Shown here piece after piece: positions 7,480 to 16,961 of a stretch of 33,275 nt of DNA (its first letter is position 1; each line of letters begins with the position of its first letter). The position numbers and the translations under genes are program-made. The DNA lies in the NCBI GenBank assembly GCA_031285925.1, contig JAITVG010000220.1, positions 1 to 33,275 on the forward strand, given 5' to 3'. Under the pieces are notes generated by a model, which worked only from the letters and a program-made list of their open reading frames with translations, searched no databases and was not told the origin of the DNA. The DNA comes from Tannerellaceae bacterium. Lineage in GTDB: Bacteria > Bacteroidota > Bacteroidia > Bacteroidales > Tannerellaceae.

Positions 7480-7995
7480 TGAACGCAGCTTGACGAGCGA
7501 GCGATGGAGCATATTCTTGCTGGATTGGTAGTTTATTCCCAAAAGGCCGGCGATGTCATCATGCCCCATTTTGCAGATGTAATAAAGATAAATGATTCTT
7601 TTTTGCTTGACGGACAGTTTCTTGAATGCTTTATACATACAGGTTATATCATTGTCTGATGTATGCAGTTCCTCTTCCGCGCCGAATACTTCAGGCATAT
7701 CCGAAAGGTCGTCGATGAAAACAATTTGTTTCTCTTTATTCGCGTCGAACAAACGTCGGCGAAAAGCCAGGAAAAGATACCCGTTTACATTCTCAAGCAA
7801 AGGCAGCTTCTTGTGATCGGCAATGATTTTCACAAACAAATCTTGGATGATATTTTGAACCATATCCCTGTCTGTTGTCATTTTGCAGCCGTAGGCGTAG
7901 AGCCGGGGATAATATCTCCGGTACAACTGTTCGATAGCATCGTTGTCGCCTTTCAAGCAGTTTTCCCATAATATGTTGTCACTAAGGCTGCTCAT
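7450..7995 (-). CDS. ECF RNA polymerase sigma factor (FecI-like)
   Basis: 181 residues. Region 2 is at about 20-60 (AIEQLYRRYYPRLYAYGCKM, then DMVQNIIQDLFVKI), and region 4 at about 125-172 (LSVKQKRIIYLYYICKMGHDDIAGLLGINYQSSKNMLHRSLVKLRSLF), with the usual HTH. Such factors switch on a SusC/D locus when a FecR partner signals that substrate has bound at the outer membrane. The likely partner is the FecR gene at the far end of the same locus. The common order puts sigma first, but here it is last, after susD. The ATG at 7995 lies 5 nt from the foot of a 12-bp hairpin, which may limit its expression. The 3' end overlaps the FAD oxidoreductase by 30 bp. Confidence 0.92.
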   Translation of the reverse strand: MSSLSDNILWENCLKGDNDAIEQLYRRYYPRLYAYGCKMTTDRDMVQNIIQDLFVKIIADHKKLPLLENVNGYLFLAFRRRLFDANKEKQIVFIDDLSDMPEVFGAEEELHTSDNDITCMYKAFKKLSVKQKRIIYLYYICKMGHDDIAGLLGINYQSSKNMLHRSLVKLRSLFFGGSGEL

Positions 7996-8000
7996 TATTA

Positions 8001-8029
8001 AAAGTTCTGCCCAAAGCGGGCAGAACTTT
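8001..8029 (-). terminator. 12-bp perfect hairpin between susD and sigma gene
   Basis: The arms 8001-8012 and 8018-8029 (AAAGTTCTGCCC with its complement) pair perfectly around a 5-nt loop. It lies 20 bp after the susD stop and ends 5 nt before the sigma ATG. On the minus strand it is followed by only a short T tract (TTTT then AATAATG). It could be a leaky terminator after susD, a structure controlling sigma translation, or both. Confidence 0.7.
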
Positions 8030-8049
8030 GGTAAAACAACATAAGAAGG

Positions 8050-9816
8050 TTAATAGTTCTCCCAACCGGGAGATTGTATCAAATTCGTATTCAACTGCAA
8101 TTGGTGTTTCGGAATGGGGATGTAATAGAAGCGACTTTCCCATTTCCGGTTTTCGCTTGTTACAAACTCCATGTATCCGGATTTTCCGTCGGCCGAATTC
8201 AGATAAATACTTGTTCTGTTTCCATTGCCGTCGTACAGATATTCCTTTTCAATTTTAGCCTGAACGTCGGCCGGCAGATGCGTTATCGGACTCAAATCGT
8301 TCGCATCGTGAAGAATGGCTACATCCGGCTCACCGTCGCCGGTCACGTCGAATGCTCCATAACCGCGGATATAGATTCCTTGCGGCTTCTTTCCCATCAA
8401 TTCTTCTCCTTTCGCCCAGCGTTTGAGGTCGTCCAGACGAAAACCCTCGCAAGCCAGTTCGATCCTTCTTTCCCTCCGGATATCTTCGAGTATGTTGCCC
8501 GACAGATTGATGCCCGGCATACCTGCGCGCTCTCTTATCCGGTTTACGGACTTGTCCAGATCAGCCTGCGTTAATGAGCCTTTTTCCGCCAAGGCTTCGG
8601 CATAGATCAACAATATTTCCGCATATCTGAATAAGGGCAGCGAGGTGTAATTCATATTCCAGCCTTTGCGCTGAGAGGTTTCCTTCGGATAGAATTTAAT
8701 CTGATCGAGGCCTCCGAACGTAGTTTTGGGTATATAATCGCTATTTCCTGAAATCTCAGGCGAAATATTGAATCCCGGATAAGCGAACGTCACCATAAAA
8801 CGCGGATCCCGGTCTTCAAACAGTTCCGGATAGGTTTTATGCGTCCCGTCTGCTTTCAGCGGATTGAAAGCGGTACCGTCTTTCATCTGATAGTCTTCCA
8901 TCAGCGAACGGGTAAGCCCCCAGTACATTCCCAACACTATATGCGTGTTGTTTCCCTTACCCAACGTTTCGTCGCATTCCATGAACATAAGTATCTCCTT
9001 ATTGTCCCTCAATTTTGGGGAACAAAATAAGGCGGCATAGTCGTCTGCGCTCGAACCGTAAACGCCGAATTGGCCGGAATTCATGATCTGTTCGCAGGCA
9101 GCTATCGCCTTGTCGAAGAATGTACCGGCAGAAGCGGTCAAGCCCAATTCGGTATGATACTTGCGATAAGTCGCTTCGTGCAGGCAAACCCTCGCCAGCA
9201 AAGCGAGCGCAGCATATTGATTCAGGCGCGTACGTTGTCCGATCGCCGGTTTGATATGAGTCGCGGCATATTCAAGATCGCTTATAACGGCATCGACCAC
9301 CACTTCTCTTGAGTCCGAAGTTTTATAGAGATCCTCGTCCGTATCACTCATCGCCTTGTTGTAGAAAGGTACGGCGGAATAATCTTTTACCTTCTTGTAG
9401 TAGTAATCGCCGCGGAAGAACTTCGCGATACCGAGATAATGATTCAGGTCTGCCTCCGCGATTGTCATTTTTTCGGGATAGATATTATCCAGCATATAGT
9501 TGATCAGGCGCAGCTTTTCCCAGTCTGCTCTGTCCCAACCGCCCACGTTGCTTGACGAAATACCGTTACTATTGACCATCGTGTACATCGTATTGGCATT
9601 CGTACTGATTGTTACATTATCGGAACCGACGTCGTCGATCGGCGCGGAAATGAATGTCTGGTAAAACCTGTTGGTATATGTTTCCAGATCGGATGCTGTT
9701 TTGAAGTAATCTTTGGCCGTGACTTCCGTCAAGGGACTCCTGTCCAGAAAATCTTCACAGGAAGTGAACGCCAGGAAGGATATTAATCCGAAAATTCCCA
9801 ATATATTCTTTTTCAT
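8050..9816 (-). CDS. SusD/RagB-family nutrient-binding outer-membrane lipoprotein
   Basis: 588 residues. The signal peptide ends in a lipobox FTSC (Cys20) followed by EDFLDRSPLTEVTAKDYFKT, the classic SusD N-terminus. TPR-like helices follow (LNHYLGIAKFFRGDYYYKKVKDYSAVP, then RTRLNQYAALALLARVCLHEATY), then the C-terminal RagB/SusD region with LFRYAEILLIYAEALAE, SVNRIRERAGM and DIRRERRIELACEGFRLDDLKRWAKGEEL, a family hallmark. It acts as the lid on the SusC channel at the cell surface. It is 42 bp after susC. The ligand is not predictable; no dedicated glycosidase is in the same operon. Confidence 0.96.
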   Translation of the reverse strand: MKKNILGIFGLISFLAFTSCEDFLDRSPLTEVTAKDYFKTASDLETYTNRFYQTFISAPIDDVGSDNVTISTNANTMYTMVNSNGISSSNVGGWDRADWEKLRLINYMLDNIYPEKMTIAEADLNHYLGIAKFFRGDYYYKKVKDYSAVPFYNKAMSDTDEDLYKTSDSREVVVDAVISDLEYAATHIKPAIGQRTRLNQYAALALLARVCLHEATYRKYHTELGLTASAGTFFDKAIAACEQIMNSGQFGVYGSSADDYAALFCSPKLRDNKEILMFMECDETLGKGNNTHIVLGMYWGLTRSLMEDYQMKDGTAFNPLKADGTHKTYPELFEDRDPRFMVTFAYPGFNISPEISGNSDYIPKTTFGGLDQIKFYPKETSQRKGWNMNYTSLPLFRYAEILLIYAEALAEKGSLTQADLDKSVNRIRERAGMPGINLSGNILEDIRRERRIELACEGFRLDDLKRWAKGEELMGKKPQGIYIRGYGAFDVTGDGEPDVAILHDANDLSPITHLPADVQAKIEKEYLYDGNGNRTSIYLNSADGKSGYMEFVTSENRKWESRFYYIPIPKHQLQLNTNLIQSPGWENY

Positions 9817-9858
9817 ATTATCAATTGCTATAATTACACATTAAGTATTTACACACGA

Positions 9859-12800
9859 TCAGAATGTCAGGTTTACTCCCATGGAATAAACCCGTTGCAT
9901 CGGATATGTTCCACTATTGAAGCCGTTATATCTGTCGATGATTTCGGGGTCGAGATCGATTCCCTTATCCAATTTGCTTATAGTAAAGAGATTTTCAGCG
10001 CTCAGATAAAAACGCAGATAGGATATTTTCAGTTTATCCAGTGTGCTTTTCGGCAAAGTATAGCCGATCGTCAGGTTCTTCATGCGCAAGTAGGAAGCAT
10101 CCTGCAAATATTTGGTTTGCGCGGCCGCAAGCTCCATATTCGCATCTTCCGCCGCGTAAGCTTTTATGCGTGGGAAGTAGGCGTTCGTATTATCCTCCGT
10201 CCAATGATCCATATTCTTATTTGTCACATTCGTCCAGGGTTGTGCGTATATCCCCCAGAAGTAGATACTGGCACTCCCCGGATACCAGTCACGTTTGCCT
10301 ACTCCCTGGAAGAAAGCGCGCACGTCGAAAGCTTTCCAGTCAGCTGTCAATTCAAAACTGTACGGGAAACGGGTGGAGGTATTACCTATTATCTTTCTGT
10401 CGCCCGGATTAGCCAGCGTGTTATCCCCGAAAGTAATCTTGTTGTCGCCATCCAGGTCTTTCATCTTGATGTCACCTACCTGAAACACATAACCCACGTC
10501 GTCCGTACCGATGTCCCTCTGATTCAGCGCGTCCACTTCATCCTGAGTTTTGAAATACCCGTCGGTCATAAATCCCCATATCTCGCCGATCCTTTTCCCT
10601 TCATAATAAGAGTTACCGCTCTTCCCGAAGTTATAATTGGCGTTGTCGTATTTCGTTATGGTAGACCGGCTGTCTGAAATCATGAATTTGACAGACCAAT
10701 TGAAAGGAGAATCCTGCAACAGGAAGCGGTCGCGGTAACCCAGCGACAATTCCCATCCGGTAGTTTTAAGATCAGCGGCGTTGGTTTGGGGAGGTGTGGA
10801 GCCGAATACAGCCGGCAATTCCTTGCTCTGGGTCAGCATATCGTCGGTATAGCGGGTATAATAGTCGAAGTTCAAATCGAATTTATTGAATAACCCCAGG
10901 TCGATACCGGCGTTGATCGTTCTCACGTTTTCCCAGGTCAATGTCGGCGAAACGACACCCGGCTGATTCATCATCATGGGTTGGGAACCATCCAAAATAT
11001 AGCTTGTTTTGCCTGATGACATATAAGGAATGGACGGATAATAAAGCGGATTGCCTCCGGAATCTACCAGCACCTGATTACCCAGAGCACCATAGGAACC
11101 TCTCAGTTTCAGGTTCGTAACATTTAGCTTTTCCGCCGTATTTTCAAAGAAACGCTCATTGACAATCGACCACGCTACCGACGCGGAAGGGAAGAATCCA
11201 TAGCGATCGCCTTTCGGGAAACGGGAAGAACCGTCGTAGCGTCCGTTCACTTCAAAGATGTAACGATTGTCGTAAATATAGTTCAGCCGGCCGAATATCC
11301 CTTCCAAAGCCAGTTCTCTGCGGGTATTAACCGTACTCGCATCGCCTGTCGAGAGGTTGATTTCCGGGAGGGCGGTCGTTATCAAGCCGGTTTTCACCAT
11401 TTCGTAATAGTAGTTGCGCACATATTCGCGGTTATATCCGACCATTGCGTTGAGGTAGTGTTTGTCGGCAAAAGTCTTTGTGAAATTGGTGTAAACATTG
11501 AACACATTATAGAGGTTTTCCCAACTGTAATAGCGAATGTTGTTTACGGAGTTATTGCCGGAACCACCCCGCTCTCCGAAAGTCGAACGTATCGGTTGGT
11601 TGGGGCCTTCGCGGTATTGCGCCGCCAGGTTTTGCTGGTCGCGCCCTTTGTTGGTGAAGCGGATGTTCACGTCGGCGTTTACCCGCCATATATCCTTGAT
11701 AATATCCAGTTGGGTGGTGAAAGACGACTGTATTTCGTTCGTCCGGTCAATGCGTCGGCCGCCTTCGTTCAACACGCCGATCAAGTTTGCTCCGGATGCC
11801 GTCCATGTACCGTCCGGGTTTCTGGGCATATCCAGCGAACTTGTTCTGTTTACCTGCCAGTAGAAATAGCCGTCCAGAAAAGTAGGCGAGTCGTAATCCA
11901 CGTGTGTATACGAGATATTGGCGCCCAGCTGCCACCAATCCGTCAGTTTAATATCCGCCTTTGAGCGGAAGTTGTACCGTTTTAATTTGTCGTTTCCGTA
12001 TTTAAGCAAACCATCCTGTTGGAAGTAGCCGCCTGATACATAATAGGAAAGATTCTCCGTCTTCTTGGATATATTCAGGTTTGCGGTGTAGGTAGCCGCC
12101 GTGTTGTTGTGTGTTTCTCCGAACCAGTCGGTTTCGCCATAATATTGCCAGGCATTCGGATTGGCGGGGTTGGTAATAATCCGGTCGAGGGCAGGATTGG
12201 CCGTGATCTGCCGGGCGTATTCGAGTTGCTGGGCGGTGAACATCGCCGACAGGGGATACCGTGCCGCCGCTTTCATGTTCATAACCGTTTCCACATCCGT
12301 TTCAATTCCCGGCTGTATTCCTCTGTCCCTGATCGCGTAGTTTCCGCTGAAATTGATCTGAAGCTCACCGTTCTTCGCCGCCTTGGTCGTGATCAGCACA
12401 ACCCCGAACGCGGCACGCGCACCATAGATTGCCGCCGCCGAAGCATCTTTCAACACCGAAACGCTTTCGATGTCGTCAGGGTTCAACCTGGCTAACTCTT
12501 CGCGCGACACCGGCATATTGTCCACAAGTATAAAAGCCTCCCCATTGGTGTCGTTGATGGAGGTGAAACCGCGTATATTGATCACAGGTGCATCGTCGGC
12601 GCGGCCGCTGCCTACCTTGATATTAAGGTTGGGAACTGTTCCCTGCAAGCCGGCTCCCACATTAACGATGGGGCGGTTTGCCAACACCTCCCCTCCTACC
12701 GCCTGCACGGCGCCGGAAAGATTTACTTTCTTCTGAACGCCGTATCCCACTACGACGACTTCTTCCAGTGTCCCGACGTCTTCCTTCATCTTCACCGTCA

Positions 12801-13401
12801 GCGTGGTTTCGCCTTTAAGCAGAATCTCTTGGGTCAGGTATCCGATGTAGGTAAAAACCAGAACCGCATTGGGGCCGGACACCTTTAGGGCGAAAGAACC
12901 GGTTGCATCGGTAATCGTGCCGTTTGTCGTGTTCTTTTCCATAATGTTCAGCCCGATAAGCGGTTCGCCGGCGGTATCGGTCACGGTTCCTCTTACGGTT
13001 GCCGCCTGCTGAGGCTGCGGGTTGGTAGCTTCGGGGGCAGTTTCCCTTTCTTCCCTGTGGAGAATGATTTGGCGGTCTTTTATCGTATAGACAGTAGAGG
13101 AGCCTTTGAACAGGGCATCGAGCACGCCCTGCACGTGGCTGTCCGTCAGGTCGATGTTCACTTTCCTGTTCACGTCGATCTCGTTCTTCCGGTAGAGGAA
13201 GATAAATTCACTCTGCTTTTCCACCATTTCCAGTACTTGTTTCAGCGTGTAATCGTTTGCCTTGATTGTAAATGTAGCCTGTTCGGCATAGACAGACAGT
13301 TGCGGATTGGCGTAAGTGGCGCTTTCTCCGAACAGTAACATCATTGCCGCTGCCAGGCAGCAGAGCAGTATGTTCCTGCTTCTAAAGGTTGCATTTTTCA
13401 T
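9859..13401 (-). CDS. SusC/RagA-family TonB-dependent transporter with STN domain
   Basis: 1180 residues from the ATG at 13401; an in-frame TTG three codons upstream is less likely. Order: signal peptide (about 1-31); STN domain (about 40-110, with IKANDYTLKQVLEMVEKQSEF), which contacts a FecR anti-sigma; carboxypeptidase-like fold (about 135-205, VRGTVTDTAGEPLIGLNI); EEVVVVGYG box; plug (about 215-335, with RGFTSIND and IESVSVLKDASAAAIYGARAAFGVVLITTK); then the 22-strand barrel to the C-terminal aromatic end. It imports a ligand captured by SusD. The STN domain fits the adjacent FecR and the sigma gene: substrate binding is probably signalled to the sigma factor. FecR lies 104 bp upstream. 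Confidence 0.96.
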   Translation of the reverse strand: MKNATFRSRNILLCCLAAAMMLLFGESATYANPQLSVYAEQATFTIKANDYTLKQVLEMVEKQSEFIFLYRKNEIDVNRKVNIDLTDSHVQGVLDALFKGSSTVYTIKDRQIILHREERETAPEATNPQPQQAATVRGTVTDTAGEPLIGLNIMEKNTTNGTITDATGSFALKVSGPNAVLVFTYIGYLTQEILLKGETTLTVKMKEDVGTLEEVVVVGYGVQKKVNLSGAVQAVGGEVLANRPIVNVGAGLQGTVPNLNIKVGSGRADDAPVINIRGFTSINDTNGEAFILVDNMPVSREELARLNPDDIESVSVLKDASAAAIYGARAAFGVVLITTKAAKNGELQINFSGNYAIRDRGIQPGIETDVETVMNMKAAARYPLSAMFTAQQLEYARQITANPALDRIITNPANPNAWQYYGETDWFGETHNNTAATYTANLNISKKTENLSYYVSGGYFQQDGLLKYGNDKLKRYNFRSKADIKLTDWWQLGANISYTHVDYDSPTFLDGYFYWQVNRTSSLDMPRNPDGTWTASGANLIGVLNEGGRRIDRTNEIQSSFTTQLDIIKDIWRVNADVNIRFTNKGRDQQNLAAQYREGPNQPIRSTFGERGGSGNNSVNNIRYYSWENLYNVFNVYTNFTKTFADKHYLNAMVGYNREYVRNYYYEMVKTGLITTALPEINLSTGDASTVNTRRELALEGIFGRLNYIYDNRYIFEVNGRYDGSSRFPKGDRYGFFPSASVAWSIVNERFFENTAEKLNVTNLKLRGSYGALGNQVLVDSGGNPLYYPSIPYMSSGKTSYILDGSQPMMMNQPGVVSPTLTWENVRTINAGIDLGLFNKFDLNFDYYTRYTDDMLTQSKELPAVFGSTPPQTNAADLKTTGWELSLGYRDRFLLQDSPFNWSVKFMISDSRSTITKYDNANYNFGKSGNSYYEGKRIGEIWGFMTDGYFKTQDEVDALNQRDIGTDDVGYVFQVGDIKMKDLDGDNKITFGDNTLANPGDRKIIGNTSTRFPYSFELTADWKAFDVRAFFQGVGKRDWYPGSASIYFWGIYAQPWTNVTNKNMDHWTEDNTNAYFPRIKAYAAEDANMELAAAQTKYLQDASYLRMKNLTIGYTLPKSTLDKLKISYLRFYLSAENLFTISKLDKGIDLDPEIIDRYNGFNSGTYPMQRVYSMGVNLTF

Positions 13402-13505
13402 AAATTCCAAAATTTTGTTTTTTAAATTAGTTGTATTAAATAACGAGTTCTTTCTTACTGTTTCTTTATTCTCATAGGCTTGTCTGTTTTATTGGGGTGA
13501 ATAAT

Positions 13506-14576
13506 TTATTTTGAGCGGATATGATAAACGCCGTCCTCAAAGACGTAGGTAAAGGCTACCGATACGCTCAGTATGTCGAGGGCGTCTTCGATCCGTTCGC
13601 ACAGGTCGAGTTTCCCGCTGACGGGTATGTCGCGGATGTTTTCGTCGTATTCAATGGTCACGTTGTAGAAGCGGGCGAGTGTGTTGAGTATTTCGCCGCA
13701 GTTTTTGTAATTCCCCAGATAGAGGATGTTGTCTTTCCAGAGGATATATTCATCCACGTCTACTTCGTCGATGGACACTTCGTCGTCGTCTACGGTCAGT
13801 TTCTGTCCGGGAAGTAGCCGGATGCTTTCGTTCTTTTTACTGATCATTTCCACCGATCCTTCTACAAGGACGACGGAGGCTTCCGTGTCTTCCCTATAGG
13901 CGCTTACGTTGAAGGAGGTGCCGGTTACTTTTATGTCGAAATTTTCGGTCTTCACGTAGAACGGGCGTTCCGATTCAGGCGCCACGCGGATATAGACTTC
14001 ACCTTGAACGTAGATTTCTCTTTTGTCGGTGGCAAAGGCAACGGGATAGACGATACGCGTTCCGGAGTTGATCGACAGCTTTGTGCCGTCGGTGAATACC
14101 AGCGAGGAGCGTTTGCCTTTGGGCACGATGATTTGGTTATATTGTATTTCGTGCGCCTTTTCCTGCTTTTCCCTGTCGGGGGCAACGACCTTTTCGTTGA
14201 TTTTGACGCATCCTTCCGTGCCGTATTCTATTTTGGCGTCATTTTCCAGCGTCATGTTTTCGGCATGGGTAAGGAGTGTTATTTCCTTTACATTCGGCAT
14301 GGAGTCAAGGTTGAACAGGCCGGCGAAGTCGGTATGCCCCGGCGCCGTAGCCCGGTGGATGAAGTAGCCGGCAAAAACGATCCCGCACAACATGGCGGCG
14401 GCGCTATACATTATTATATATGTGCGTTTCCGGCGGCGTGCGGCCGCTGTGCGCTTCATTATTTCCTCCCATCCCCTGTCCGTTTCGGACTCGGCCGGCG
14501 CCGGCCTGCTTTCCAGCAGGGAAAGAAGTTCTTCCCCTGCCTGTTTGAATCTTTCTCTGTCCATGTTTTTTTTCAT
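13506..14576 (-). CDS. FecR-family anti-sigma regulator
   Basis: 356 residues from the ATG at 14576; ATG 14564 is also possible. The open frame extends to 14660, but that extension has no family likeness. Layout: a short cytoplasmic segment that should bind sigma (about 1-50), one membrane helix (about 53-73, IIMYSAAAMLCGIVFAGYFI), the periplasmic FecR domain (about 148-245, with TDGTKLSINSGTRIVYP and FYVKTENFDIKVTGTSFNV), and a C-terminal STN-binding DUF4974-type domain (about 283-352). It senses the STN domain of the SusC and controls the ECF sigma. It heads the susC-susD-sigma run, 94 bp after relA on the same strand. Confidence 0.93.
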   Translation of the reverse strand: MKKNMDRERFKQAGEELLSLLESRPAPAESETDRGWEEIMKRTAAARRRKRTYIIMYSAAAMLCGIVFAGYFIHRATAPGHTDFAGLFNLDSMPNVKEITLLTHAENMTLENDAKIEYGTEGCVKINEKVVAPDREKQEKAHEIQYNQIIVPKGKRSSLVFTDGTKLSINSGTRIVYPVAFATDKREIYVQGEVYIRVAPESERPFYVKTENFDIKVTGTSFNVSAYREDTEASVVLVEGSVEMISKKNESIRLLPGQKLTVDDDEVSIDEVDVDEYILWKDNILYLGNYKNCGEILNTLARFYNVTIEYDENIRDIPVSGKLDLCERIEDALDILSVSVAFTYVFEDGVYHIRSK

Positions 14577-14591
14577 TTGATGCTTTTTGCT

Positions 14592-14610
14592 GCGGGCGAA
14601 CGCCGCCCGC
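14592..14610 (-). other. GC-rich hairpin in the fecR leader
   Basis: A perfect 7-bp stem GCGGGCG/CGCCCGC with a 5-nt loop, 15 bp upstream of the fecR start and downstream of relA. No T-run follows on either strand, so it does not look like a terminator. It may be a leader or RNA-stability structure. Confidence 0.4.
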
Positions 14611-14670
14611 TTCATATATAAGACAGGGAATCGGCAAAAGGTACTCAAAAAAACGAGCAAAAGGAGAGAA

Positions 14671-16932
14671 CTAATCGGCGACGCGCCCTACGGACTTGAT
14701 GTTCTTTATCCTGGAAAGGGTGACGCACATGCGCTGGAGGTCTTCCACGTCGTGCACTTTCATTTTGATTTTTCCCTCGAACATGCCGCCGTTGGCTTCG
14801 ATCGAGAGGCGCTGAATGTTTACGTTGTATTCCGAGATGGTCTTGGAAATGTCGTTGAGCACGCCCACGGAGTCGATCCCCTTGACCGAGAGGGTGGCGT
14901 CGAAGGTGGACGATTCGTGGCTGCTCCATTGCGTGTTGAGGATGCGCTCGCCGAAACTGCTTTTCAGCCGCATGGCGATGGGGCAGGAACGCTTGTGGAC
15001 TACCACGTTGCCATCGTCGTTGATGAATCCCAGCGCGTCGTCGCCGGGGATCGGCTTGCAACATTCGGCGATGACGTAGTTTCGCACGAAGCTTTCTTCC
15101 CGCAGGGTGTAGGGTTTCGACTTGTCGAATTTCGGTTTTTCTCCCTCGTCCGCTTTCGCCTGCTTCTTACCCTTGTTTTTTTTCTCGTTCCGGTTTCCTC
15201 CGCCGAAGGCTTGTTTTACGTACTTGAACAGCACGTTGCTGCTCTTTTCCCTGATCAGTTTTTTGATGTTGTCGGGCAACGCTATTTCTTCTTTCTCTAC
15301 TGCGTAATAAAATTCCTCGCGCCGCGGAAATCCGAAATACATCGCGAGCTTGTCCAGATTGGAGGTGCTCGTTTCGAGCTCGGCCTTTCTGAAGGCGGCC
15401 ACTACCTTTTCTTCGCCGGCTTTTGTGGCTTCCTTGCGTGCTTTCTTCAGCACGGCGTCGATCCGGGCATGGGCGCGTGCGGTGGTCACAAAGTTGAGCC
15501 ATTCCGGCAGAGGCTCTTGCGAGCGCGAGTTTAATATCTCTACCTGATCTCCGCTTTTCAGCGGATGGCTCAGCGGCACGAGGCGGTGATTCACTTTCGC
15601 GCCGATGCAATGGTTGCCGATGTCGGTGTGGAGCGCATAGGCGAAGTCGAGGGCGGTAGCCCGGTGGGGCAAGGTTTTCATGTCGCCCTTGGGCGTGAAG
15701 ACGAATATCTCGGAGGAGAAAAGGTTTAGCTTGATCGTATCCAGAAAGTCGAGGGCATTCGGATCGGGGTTTTCAAGGATTTCGGTGATGGTTTGCAGCC
15801 ATTTGTCGAGTTCCGTGTCTTCTTCCACGGCACTTTCCTTGTATTTCCAGTGGGCGGCAAATCCTTTTTCGGCGATGTCATCCATGCGCCGGCTGCGGAT
15901 TTGTATCTCCACCCATTCGCCTGTCGGCCCCATGACGGTGAGATGCAGCGCCTGATAGCCGTTTGCTTTCGGGCGGCTCACCCAGTCGCGCAGACGGTCG
16001 GGGCGAATGCCGTAAATGTCCGTGATGACGGAATAAATGTCCCAGCACTGATTCTTCTCGTCGAGGCCGGGCTGCGGATCGAAGATCACGCGGACGGCAT
16101 ATATATCGTAGATGTCTTCAAAACTTACATTCTTTGCTTCCATCTTGTTCCAGATCGAATAGACAGACTTCACACGGGCTTTCATCTCGTAGTCGAGTCC
16201 CTTTGCTTTCAGCTTTTCGTCGATCGGCGCACGAAAGAGGGCGAACAGGCGGTTGCGCTGTTCTTCGGTTGCTTTCAGTTTCTCGCTTATCGACTTGTAT
16301 TCCTCCGGATGTTCATACTTGAAGCTCAGGTCTTCCAGTTCGGTCTTGATGGTGAACAGTCCCAGTCGGTGGGCAAGTGGGGCGTAGATATAGAGTGTTT
16401 CACCGGCGATCTTGTACTGTTTGGCGGGCGGCATCGAGCCCAGGGTACGCATGTTGTGCAGACGGTCGGCTATTTTGATTAGGATCACCCGTATGTCGTC
16501 GCTCATGGTGAGCAACAGTTTGCGGAAGTTCTCCGCCTGCGCCGAAGCCTGCTCGCCAAAAATTCCGCCGGCTATCTTGGTCAGTCCGTCCACGATCTGG
16601 GCGATCTTGGCGCCGAACATGTTCTTCATATCCTCCACGGTGTATTCCGTGTCTTCCACCACGTCGTGCAGCAGGGCGGCACAGATGGATGTCGAGCCCA
16701 GCCCCATTTCGCCGCAAACGATACGCGCCACGGCCAGCGGATGGATGATGTATGGCTCGCCGGAACGCCGCTTGGCTCCCGCATGTGCCTGGTCGGCCAG
16801 ATTAAAAGCTTTCGTGATGCGTTCTACTTTGCGCCGGTGGTTCGATTGCAGGTATTCTTGCAGAAGAGCGTCGAATTCCGCCCGTATCGCCTGTTCGTCG
16901 GCCGTCTTTGTTTCTTGCATGGTATTACTCAT
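14671..16932 (-). CDS. Bifunctional (p)ppGpp synthetase/hydrolase (RelA/SpoT)
   Basis: 753 residues, full length. The hydrolase domain (about 40-195) keeps the HDxxED motif at His89-Asp94 and the metal-site His64, so hydrolysis is expected. The synthetase domain (about 245-365) has RVKSVYSIWNKM, EDIYDIYAVRVIF and RPKANGYQALHLTVMG. TGS follows (about 407-470, VFTPKGDMKTLP), then a helical and Cys-containing zinc-finger-like segment (ECCKPIPGDDALGF), and a C-terminal ACT domain (about 680-750). It makes and degrades the stringent-response alarmone. A lysine-rich low-complexity linker lies near residues 575-600. It is the last gene of the parA-parB-DUF5683-mltD run, 29 bp after the transglycosylase gene. 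Confidence 0.95.
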   Translation of the reverse strand: MSNTMQETKTADEQAIRAEFDALLQEYLQSNHRRKVERITKAFNLADQAHAGAKRRSGEPYIIHPLAVARIVCGEMGLGSTSICAALLHDVVEDTEYTVEDMKNMFGAKIAQIVDGLTKIAGGIFGEQASAQAENFRKLLLTMSDDIRVILIKIADRLHNMRTLGSMPPAKQYKIAGETLYIYAPLAHRLGLFTIKTELEDLSFKYEHPEEYKSISEKLKATEEQRNRLFALFRAPIDEKLKAKGLDYEMKARVKSVYSIWNKMEAKNVSFEDIYDIYAVRVIFDPQPGLDEKNQCWDIYSVITDIYGIRPDRLRDWVSRPKANGYQALHLTVMGPTGEWVEIQIRSRRMDDIAEKGFAAHWKYKESAVEEDTELDKWLQTITEILENPDPNALDFLDTIKLNLFSSEIFVFTPKGDMKTLPHRATALDFAYALHTDIGNHCIGAKVNHRLVPLSHPLKSGDQVEILNSRSQEPLPEWLNFVTTARAHARIDAVLKKARKEATKAGEEKVVAAFRKAELETSTSNLDKLAMYFGFPRREEFYYAVEKEEIALPDNIKKLIREKSSNVLFKYVKQAFGGGNRNEKKNKGKKQAKADEGEKPKFDKSKPYTLREESFVRNYVIAECCKPIPGDDALGFINDDGNVVVHKRSCPIAMRLKSSFGERILNTQWSSHESSTFDATLSVKGIDSVGVLNDISKTISEYNVNIQRLSIEANGGMFEGKIKMKVHDVEDLQRMCVTLSRIKNIKSVGRVAD

Positions 16933-16961
16933 GGATGTTCGCCTTCTATTATAAAAACATG

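Noticed and set aside
14577..14660. N-terminal extension of FecR
   Set aside because: The extension crosses the leader hairpin and has no likeness to FecR proteins. The ATG at 14576 (or 14564) gives a normal FecR start.
14587..15534. 315-codon frame opposite relA
   Set aside because: It is a shadow of the conserved C-terminal half of RelA/SpoT, with no recognisable domain and no plausible upstream signals.
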